A DNA stretch of 64,000 nt, from contig CABJAC010000001.1 of assembly GCA_902363455.1 (NCBI GenBank), positions 744,001 through 808,000 of the forward strand. Direction: 5' to 3'. Positions 58,330 through 64,000 of this stretch are shown piece after piece (positions within the stretch are counted from its first letter, which is position 1; each line of letters opens with the position of its first letter). A program made the translations under genes and the position numbers. Source of the DNA: Caryophanales bacterium (GTDB lineage: Bacteria; Bacillota; Bacilli; Exiguobacteriales; Exiguobacteriaceae). The notes beneath the pieces were generated by a model. The model did no database searches, was not told the DNA's origin, and saw only the letters and a program-made list of their open reading frames with translations.

Positions 58330-59391
58330 ATGTGGAAACATACATGGAGTATTCCAGTCAGCCTTGCAATTGTTTTAGCAGGCTGTTCACAATCTGAAGA
58401 ACGTGATTCATCAACAGACAAATCGAATTCTGTACCGAAAACATCGAAAACCGCTGAAAGTAATGTTGTACTAAAGGAACTACGGACACCGTGGAACATT
58501 GAAAAAAATCGAGAAACGTTTTATATCACGGAGCGGGAAGGAACGATTCTGAAAGGATCGAGCAAGGAACAGGTCCGGATGGAGCTTGATCTGTCGGAGA
58601 ATGTCGTGGATGAAGGGGAGGGTGGTCTGCTAGGGATGGCACTTGATCCCGACTTCTCAGATAATCAGACGGCTTACGTCTATCACACGTACGAAAAAAA
58701 TGGAACGTTATACAACCGTGTCGTTGCCATCGTCGAACAAGACGATACGTGGAAAGAAACACGTGTTTTGCTCGACGAGATTCCGGGTGCGTCCATTCAT
58801 AACGGCGGACGCATCGAAATCGGACCGGACGACTTTTTATATGTGACGGCAGGTGACGCAGCGGTACCGGAAAATGCTCAAAAGTTGTCTTCCTTATCCG
58901 GCAAGATTTTGCGGATGAAATTAGACGGGAGTCCGGCTGACGGGAACTTAAGAGAATACGTCTACAGTTATGGTCACCGAAATCCACAAGGATTGGTGTT
59001 TGTCGATCAAACGCTTTATGCAACGGAGCATGGGCAGAGTGGTCATGATGAAATCAATCGAATCGAATCGAAGAATTACGGGTGGCCGTTGATCGAAGGT
59101 ACGGAAAAACAGCAAGGACTGGTGACACCTTGGTATGAAGTCGGGGAGCAATCCGTCGCGCCGAGCGGTGTCGCAGCACTCGACGGAAAACTGTATTTTG
59201 GAACACTTGTCGGTCAAAGCTTGCGATCCATCGAATCCTCAACATCGAAAGTGGAACAGGTCGTATCGGATCGAGGCCGGATTCGTGACGTGATGGTCGA
59301 CGGAAAGGATCTTTATTATATTACAAACAATACAGACGGTAGAGGGAATCCCGGTGACGAGGATGATGTCCTTGTCCGTTTGACACCATAA
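58330..59391 (+). CDS. PQQ-type glucose/sorbosone dehydrogenase-like lipoprotein
   Basis: 353 residues. Lipoprotein signal with LAGC, anchor Cys19, and a Ser/Lys linker. Beta-propeller features of soluble aldose sugar dehydrogenases: GGLLGMALDPDF, HNGGRIEIGPDDFLYVTAGD (key His), YSYGHRNPQGL, TEHGQSGHDEIN and NYGWP. These enzymes use PQQ; no PQQ synthesis genes are in the window, so activity depends on outside cofactor or another function. AAGGGGTG precedes the ATG. It interrupts the ylaH-ylaI order known from B. subtilis. Confidence 0.88.
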   Translation: MWKHTWSIPVSLAIVLAGCSQSEERDSSTDKSNSVPKTSKTAESNVVLKELRTPWNIEKNRETFYITEREGTILKGSSKEQVRMELDLSENVVDEGEGGLLGMALDPDFSDNQTAYVYHTYEKNGTLYNRVVAIVEQDDTWKETRVLLDEIPGASIHNGGRIEIGPDDFLYVTAGDAAVPENAQKLSSLSGKILRMKLDGSPADGNLREYVYSYGHRNPQGLVFVDQTLYATEHGQSGHDEINRIESKNYGWPLIEGTEKQQGLVTPWYEVGEQSVAPSGVAALDGKLYFGTLVGQSLRSIESSTSKVEQVVSDRGRIRDVMVDGKDLYYITNNTDGRGNPGDEDDVLVRLTP

Positions 59392-59423
59392 AAAAACTAC
59401 TTTGAAAAAACAAAGTAGTTTAC
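59390..59423. terminator. Bidirectional terminator sugar-dehydrogenase gene / ylaI
   Basis: AAACTACTTTG pairs with CAAAGTAGTTT around AAAAAA; minus strand ends in a seven-T run. Confidence 0.88.
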
Positions 59424-59623
59424 CATCTTTTTTTAGTAGTTGCCCAAGTCGGATAAAGACTGAATCGTCCTGTTTCTTGGCGGGCGACAGTCCGCTCGGT
59501 GACTCGTTCATGACATTCGTCGCATATGTAGACGCGAACAGGTTTGTTACGCAGCCGCTTTGCTGTGAAGGACCAATCATCGATGGTTTCTTTTTTATCA
59601 CAAATGGTGCATTTTACACGCAT
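59420..59623 (-). CDS. ylaI: YlaI zinc-ribbon protein (DUF2197)
   Basis: 67 residues with C5-T-I-C8 and a second C-D-E-C about 25 residues later, a four-cysteine zinc ribbon. AGGAGG lies seven bases ahead of the start. Function unknown; matches the B. subtilis neighbourhood. It begins inside a well-supported ribosome site and shares a terminator with the lipoprotein gene. Confidence 0.87.
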   Translation of the reverse strand: MRVKCTICDKKETIDDWSFTAKRLRNKPVRVYICDECHERVTERTVARQETGRFSLYPTWATTKKRW

Positions 59624-59739
59624 GGGAGGTCCTCCTCTTTTTTTCTTAGTATATCATATTTAAGAATTGTTCAAATCGAAAAAGGAATGCGCAGATCCAA
59701 TATCGAATGTATCCAATAAGCAGAAGAGGGGGTGGTACC

Positions 59740-60192
59740 ATGGCAAATAAAGTGGAACATCGTCTGAGTGACAAGCAGATGGAAGCATTAACGGATTTAC
59801 CACTTGTTTTTTTAATCACGCATGATCAATCAACCAGTTGGCCGATCACCCATGCAGTCAGTTGGGTGCATGCGAAAGATGAGACGACGATTCGCTTTGC
59901 GATTGAAGCCGACTCGCTGATTGTCAAAACGTTAACCGATCATCCAATCTTCACACTGATTTTCTTCGCGGATCAGTCGACGTACAGTTTGACTTGTACG
60001 GATGTAAAGCCGTTTGAAACAAGCGAATCCTTACCTTTAAAAGTAGCGTTGTATGAAGGAGAACTAAAAGAAGTGCGCGATATTTTGTTTTATGGAGCTG
60101 CCGTATCCGAACGACCACGTGTGCATAAAACATATGATGAGGCGGCAGCGGTGCGGTTAGATCATCAAATTCATACCATTTTAAAATCTTAA
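59740..60192 (+). CDS. ylaL: YlaL, pyridoxamine-phosphate-oxidase-like protein
   Basis: 150 residues, FMN-binding split-barrel fold likely (PVFLITHDQSTSWPITHAVSW-type start; here LPLVFLITHDQSTSWPITHA). Lacks most catalytic residues of true PNPOx, as usual for this branch; ligand unknown. AGAGGGGGTGG precedes ATG 59740; Met at 59707 in frame is unlikely. Followed 40 bases later by phoH2. Confidence 0.82.
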   Translation: MANKVEHRLSDKQMEALTDLPLVFLITHDQSTSWPITHAVSWVHAKDETTIRFAIEADSLIVKTLTDHPIFTLIFFADQSTYSLTCTDVKPFETSESLPLKVALYEGELKEVRDILFYGAAVSERPRVHKTYDEAAAVRLDHQIHTILKS

Positions 60193-60231
60193 CATTCATC
60201 AAAACTCGACTCTAAAGGGGCGAACGATGGA

Positions 60232-61548
60232 ATGAAAAAAATATATGTGCTCGATACTAATGTCATGCTGCATGATCCACTGTCTTTATTTCAATTTCAA
60301 GAACACGATGTCGTGATTCCGGCAATCGTATTAGAAGAATTAGACGGAAAAAAAAGAAATATGGATGAAATTGGGCGAAATGCGCGGGAAACAGCACGCA
60401 TTCTTGATCAATTACGCGAAACAGGTCAGTTACATGCGGGGGTTCCGCTTGGAAACGGTGGGATTCTCCGTGTCGACATCGGGGATTCCATTAGTGAGGT
60501 GTCGCCGTTTACCCATGAATCCAATGACAATAAGATTTTGGAGCTCGCTTGGTCGATTCATCGGGAACAGAAGGAACAGCAAACCGGACGGGACGTCATC
60601 TTGGTTTCAAAAGATATTCTGGTTCGGGTCAAAGCGGATGCTTACGGTTTAGTCGCTGAGGATTATTTGACTGACCACATTGCAGATTTGACCGGACTGT
60701 ATACAGGATTTGTCGAATTGACGGTGGATCAAGAGTACATCGACGCTTTTTACCAAGATAAACGATTATCAGTGGATGTCCTGCCCGAGAAAGTTCATCC
60801 GAATCAATTCGTTATTTTAAAAAGTAATATGTCAAAAGCATCTGCGATTGCCGTTGTCGATCAAGAGATGCCCATCATTCGGGCGTTGTCACTCGATGTC
60901 GATCAAGTCTGGGGGGTCATCCCTCGAAACGTTCAACAACGAATGGCGTTTGAATTATTGCTTCGTGATGATGTGCCGCTCGTGACTCTCGTCGGGAAGG
61001 CGGGGACAGGGAAAACGTTGCTGGCACTCGCAGCAGGTTTGTTGCAAGTGGAAGATGAGCACCGTTACAAAAAACTGGTCGTGGCCCGACCGGTCGTTCC
61101 GATGGGCAATGATATCGGGTACCTGCCGGGCGAGATGGAAGAAAAACTGCGTCCGTGGATGCAACCGATTTATGACAACTTGGAACATTTGTTTAATACA
61201 GGTTCCGGTGACGAGTTAGGGAACATTCTGGCCGGTATGAAGTCGATCCAACTGGAAGCGTTGACGTATATCCGGGGGCGGAGCATGCCGGGACAGTTCA
61301 TCATCATTGATGAAGCGCAGAATTTAACGAAACATGAAGTCAAGACCATCTTGACGCGTGTCGGTGAGAACTCTAAAATTGTTTTGGTTGGTGATCCGCA
61401 ACAAATTGATCATCCGTATCTCGATGAATATTCAAACGGATTATCGTACGCGGTCGAACGATTAAAGGATGAAAAAATGACCGGTCATGTTAAATTGGTT
61501 AAAGGAGAACGTTCGAGCCTCGCACGACTTGCTGCCGACTTACTCTGA
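60232..61548 (+). CDS. phoH2: PhoH2-type protein (PIN nuclease plus PhoH ATPase, YlaK)
   Basis: 438 residues. N-terminal PIN domain: VLDTNVML (Asp8) and conserved acidic residues in NDNKILELA; C-terminal PhoH helicase-like ATPase with Walker A VGKAGTGKTLLALAAG near residue 255, Walker B IIDEAQNL and LVGDPQQIDHP. Family members act as RNA-cleaving helicases with an associated antitoxin in some phyla; no small antitoxin gene lies upstream here. ATG 60232 follows AAAGGGG. Confidence 0.92.
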   Translation: MKKIYVLDTNVMLHDPLSLFQFQEHDVVIPAIVLEELDGKKRNMDEIGRNARETARILDQLRETGQLHAGVPLGNGGILRVDIGDSISEVSPFTHESNDNKILELAWSIHREQKEQQTGRDVILVSKDILVRVKADAYGLVAEDYLTDHIADLTGLYTGFVELTVDQEYIDAFYQDKRLSVDVLPEKVHPNQFVILKSNMSKASAIAVVDQEMPIIRALSLDVDQVWGVIPRNVQQRMAFELLLRDDVPLVTLVGKAGTGKTLLALAAGLLQVEDEHRYKKLVVARPVVPMGNDIGYLPGEMEEKLRPWMQPIYDNLEHLFNTGSGDELGNILAGMKSIQLEALTYIRGRSMPGQFIIIDEAQNLTKHEVKTILTRVGENSKIVLVGDPQQIDHPYLDEYSNGLSYAVERLKDEKMTGHVKLVKGERSSLARLAADLL

Positions 61549-61555
61549 ATATAAT

Positions 61556-61609
61556 ATAAAAAATCGCTTGGTTATTGTCCGGTTTCGGACGAACCAAGCG
61601 ATTTTTTGA
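61556..61609. terminator. Bidirectional terminator phoH2 / 153-residue gene
   Basis: AAAAAATCGCTTGGTT pairs with AACCAAGCGATTTTTT around an inner GTCCGGTTTCGGAC hairpin. Confidence 0.93.
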
Positions 61610-61614
61610 ATTGA

Positions 61615-62076
61615 TTACAAGACAGTAATCCGTTCGACGGAACGCACGATTTGATCCCGATAAAGTAAATGGACGGGACCGTCCGTTAATACTTTTCCAT
61701 CTTTCGAAAACTGTAAGTACATATCCGGTAGGGCACTTAAATCCAGTTCGACCGTTTCTACTCCTTCAAAGCGTAATGTCGTTGCCCCTTCGAACACTTC
61801 GGCGTTACGAATGAATGGGGCTAGCGGCATCGCAAACGTTCCCCGCAAGGCGGCGTCTTTTTCTTCACGGGTCATCGGCTTATTGTGATCGGTCCGGCTG
61901 CCTTCTGTGATGCCTTTATCCCAAGCCGCTCCCATTTTGGCATAATACGCTTCTTGTGCATTGTCGGCGATCTGTTTCCCGATTTGATCGACTTCAATTT
62001 TCCGTTCATCAAAGATCCAGACGGTCGGATCAATCGTAAGTGGATAGCGTACGTTCCCTGTAATCGGAAAAATCAT
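61615..62076 (-). CDS. Conserved-looking 153-residue protein of unknown function
   Basis: Soluble; begins MIFPITGNVRYPLTIDPTVW and contains EKDAALRGTFAMPLAPFIRNAEVF and a C-terminal beta-rich end. I recall similar Bacillus hypothetical proteins without an assigned role. Two adjacent ATG codons (62079, 62076); TAGGGGG favours the second. Divergent from ylaN. Confidence 0.75.
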   Translation of the reverse strand: MIFPITGNVRYPLTIDPTVWIFDERKIEVDQIGKQIADNAQEAYYAKMGAAWDKGITEGSRTDHNKPMTREEKDAALRGTFAMPLAPFIRNAEVFEGATTLRFEGVETVELDLSALPDMYLQFSKDGKVLTDGPVHLLYRDQIVRSVERITVL

Positions 62077-62198
62077 CATTATTCCCCCTAAATGTATGAG
62101 TCGTGCAAATCCATTATACCGAAACGTTGAATTGTTGGCGAAAGTAAGGTAAAGTTTATCTATAACAGGAACGCGTCATTTGATGAGGAGGGATTGGA

Positions 62199-62477
62199 TT
62201 GTCAACTGAAATCGGGACAGTTCATCGCCAGCGCGCTCTTGAGCTACTAGAAGCGGATGCCCATAAAATCCGCCGGTTGATCGAGGTCCAGCTTGCGAAT
62301 TTAACGATGCCACAATGTCCTCTCTATGAGGAAGTATTGGATACACAAATGTTCGGATTGTCGCGCCAAATTGATTTTGCCGTTCGTCTCGAACTGATTG
62401 ATGCGAGTGAAGGGAAACGATTACTTGACTCACTAGAACAGCAATTATCTGACTTACATGATGCGGAGACGTGCTGA
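62199..62477 (+). CDS. ylaN: YlaN (UPF0358)
   Basis: 92 residues. The central stretch [20 protein letters not shown] followed by [15 protein letters not shown] is near identical to B. subtilis YlaN as I recall it. YlaN is reported as an iron-homeostasis factor acting with Fur. TTG start 62199 behind GAGGAGGG. Upstream of ftsW. Confidence 0.93.
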   Translation: MSTEIGTVHRQRALELLEADAHKIRRLIEVQLANLTMPQCPLYEEVLDTQMFGLSRQIDFAVRLELIDASEGKRLLDSLEQQLSDLHDAETC

Positions 62478-62481
62478 TTTT

Positions 62482-62522
62482 CTACTCAAACGTGAAATGC
62501 GGCGTTTGGGTATTTTTTTTTA
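62482..62522 (+). terminator. Intrinsic terminator between ylaN and ftsW
   Basis: CTACTCAAACG pairs with CGTTTGGGTA around TGAAATGCGG, then nine T. Confidence 0.85.
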
Positions 62523-62547
62523 GAACTAGAAAAAGGACGTGTACATA

Positions 62548-63819
62548 ATGCAATCGAAGTTTAAAGAAAGACGTGCGTTTTTTGATTACCGCCTATTTTT
62601 TACGATGCTGATTTTAATGGCAATCAGTACGGTAATGGTCTACAGTGCCAGTGTCTGGAATGGTGGAGACTATGCAAATACCTCGTTTTTTGAAAAACAA
62701 TTGATGTTTGACGTGATGGCTATTGCATTATTCTTGTTTGTGGCCCATCTGAACCATGAAATTTTTCGTGGACCCATTTTTCGATTGGTTTTATATACCA
62801 TCACTTTCGGTATGTTAACAGCGACTCTTTTCGCTGCGCCGTTAAACGGGGCACGGGCTTGGCTGAACTTTGGTATTTTTTTGATTCAGCCGATTGAACT
62901 GTGCAAATTTGTTCTGGTCATTGGTCTTGCCAATTACTTTGATCAAAAACATAAGGGGCAAATGAACGGAGTGATTGGAATCGTCCATCACTTTATCCAT
63001 CGTCAAGTGTCACCAACATCATCAGGGAAACGGATTCTGCTCAGCTTCACGGACTGGATTCTAATACCGATGCTCGTCCTGTTGGCACCTTATGCCATTA
63101 TCATTCGGATGCAGCCGGATGACGGAGGCTTGTTTATCCTCCTCCTGATCACAGCACTGATTTTGTTTGCGGTCGGCTTGCCGCGTGGTTATATTGCTGT
63201 TGCAATTGTATTCGGAGCAGGAGTCGGTCTGTATGCTTGGAACAATTTTTCGGTCAACCAAATGGAACGCATTCAGGCAATCTTCAACCCATTTTTGGAC
63301 GCGGAGGGTAAAGGGTATCAATTGATAAATTCGGTCATCTCGATTGCCCACGGAGGATTCTTTGGAGTCGGTTTAGGGAATAGCTTTCAAAAGTACGGTT
63401 ATCTGCCGGAGCCGGAGACCGATTACATCATGTCAATCATCTCAGAAGAACTCGGCTTCGTCGGAGTCCTTGTCGTACTGGGATTGCTGTTCTTTTTAAT
63501 GTGGCAAGGTGCGGTAATTGCGCGACAAGCGGCTTCGAGTTACTCGAGCATGGTGGCATTCGGTATTTCGTCCATCATCTTTATCCAGACCTGTATTAAT
63601 ATCGGAGCGATGTCAGGATTGTTTCCGGGGACCGGCGTGACATTACCGTTTATCAGTTACGGTGGGTCTTCGCTTCTCGTCATGAGTACGATGCTTGGCG
63701 TTGTAGCAAATATTTCGATGCAAAACAAGCATCGGATAGCGTATCATAAAGAAGTACAGGAAGCACGAAAGATGAGTGCTACGAGTTCATTACCTAAAGG
63801 GGGAGCATCAGTTGACTAA
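62548..63819 (+). CDS. ftsW: SEDS glycosyltransferase FtsW
   Basis: Septal peptidoglycan polymerase, 423 residues, about ten helices. Conserved [53 protein letters not shown] and [16 protein letters not shown]. Placed as FtsW by its position before pycA (ylaO locus). ATG 62548 has AAAGGAC upstream; a GTG at 62539 is possible. Its end overlaps the pycA start by eight bases. Confidence 0.9.
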   Translation: MQSKFKERRAFFDYRLFFTMLILMAISTVMVYSASVWNGGDYANTSFFEKQLMFDVMAIALFLFVAHLNHEIFRGPIFRLVLYTITFGMLTATLFAAPLNGARAWLNFGIFLIQPIELCKFVLVIGLANYFDQKHKGQMNGVIGIVHHFIHRQVSPTSSGKRILLSFTDWILIPMLVLLAPYAIIIRMQPDDGGLFILLLITALILFAVGLPRGYIAVAIVFGAGVGLYAWNNFSVNQMERIQAIFNPFLDAEGKGYQLINSVISIAHGGFFGVGLGNSFQKYGYLPEPETDYIMSIISEELGFVGVLVVLGLLFFLMWQGAVIARQAASSYSSMVAFGISSIIFIQTCINIGAMSGLFPGTGVTLPFISYGGSSLLVMSTMLGVVANISMQNKHRIAYHKEVQEARKMSATSSLPKGGASVD

Positions 63820-64000
63820 AATCAAAAAGATACTTGTCGCAAACCGCGGAGAAATCGCGATTCGCGTATTCCGTGCGGCAACCGAACTCGGGATTCGGAC
63901 AGTTGCTATTTATTCAAGAGAAGATATGGGATCGCTTCACCGGTACAAGGCCGACGAAGCGTACCGGATCGGTGAAGGAAAAAAACCGATCGAAGCGTAC
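63812..64000 (+). CDS. pycA: Pyruvate carboxylase, N-terminal part
   Basis: Biotin enzyme that makes oxaloacetate from pyruvate. The first 63 codons are in the window, cut by the right edge: [20 protein letters not shown] and [20 protein letters not shown] are the biotin-carboxylase N-terminus, shared with AccC; the absence of an accB neighbour and the ftsW linkage favour pycA. TTG start 63812 follows AAAGGGGGAG, overlapping the ftsW end. Confidence 0.87.
   Translation, partial: MTKIKKILVANRGEIAIRVFRAATELGIRTVAIYSREDMGSLHRYKADEAYRIGEGKKPIEAY

Overview
This is a chromosomal core-genome window from a Bacillota (Bacillales) bacterium, most likely Exiguobacterium or a close relative. The genus is inferred from gene order and protein style and was not tested by any search. 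All ribosome binding sites are strong Gram-positive type, starts include GTG and TTG, and gene order follows two stretches known from Bacillus subtilis: fabF-opp-trpS-spx-mecA-coiA-pepF-spxH-(yjbK)-relQ-nadK-rlu-fabI, then ktrC-ykrA-rpoY-rnjA-def-pdhABCD-speA-yktA-yktC-ylaF-typA-ylaH-ylaI-ylaL-ylaK-ylaN-ftsW-pycA. I see no rRNA, tRNA, CRISPR array, insertion sequence, prophage or plasmid element.

Layout. 1-11,400: the 3' end of fabF; an oligopeptide ABC transporter with two paralogous binding lipoproteins (one before and one after a T-box-controlled trpS) and an oppBCDF permease/ATPase operon; a convergent HD-domain protein. 11,500-18,420: a possible 45-residue small ORF, then spx, mecA, an SDR oxidoreductase, cardiolipin synthase, coiA and pepF. 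18,580-24,640: the Spx adaptor spxH, a CYTH protein, the relQ-nadK-rlu operon, a RodA-type SEDS protein, and fabI with a clear FapR operator. 24,770-39,630: a looser accessory-like stretch holding lipid phosphatases, a short HAD protein, a DegV protein, a BrnQ carrier, several unrecognised small proteins, a GNAT, an alpha/beta hydrolase, a CvfC-type protein, nadE, an FAD amine-oxidase-like protein, a BdbC/DsbB protein, and ccpC coupled to dapL. 39,850-43,110: a bd-type quinol oxidase pair behind a Rex-like operator, and a KtrC-type potassium regulator. 43,160-51,840: ykrA, rpoY-rnjA, def and the pyruvate dehydrogenase operon. 51,940-64,000: DUF3055, speA, yktA, yktC, ylaF, typA, ylaH, a sugar-dehydrogenase-like lipoprotein, ylaI, ylaL, phoH2, ylaN, ftsW and the start of pycA.

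How the genes fit together. The window combines envelope and lipid synthesis (fabF, fabI, cls, pgpA-like, rodA, ftsW), the Spx/MecA/SpxH regulated-proteolysis module beside a competence protein and an oligopeptidase, nucleotide signalling and NAD metabolism (relQ, nadK, nadE), central carbon and respiration (pdhABCD, pycA, cydAB, ccpC), and RNA metabolism (rnjA, rpoY). Regulatory sites visible by eye are a tRNA-Trp T-box, a FapR operator, a Rex-like operator, a CodY-like box at brnQ, a cre-like site in the ykrA promoter, an inverted repeat over the pdh promoter, and about thirty intrinsic terminators, many shared by convergent genes.

I did not find a convincing undescribed multi-gene system. 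The best leads are small: the 45-, 67-, 70- and 62-residue ORFs, genes whose stop codons lie inside terminator palindromes, a shortened HAD protein, and an SpxH-like adaptor whose thioredoxin-like active-site cysteines are absent.
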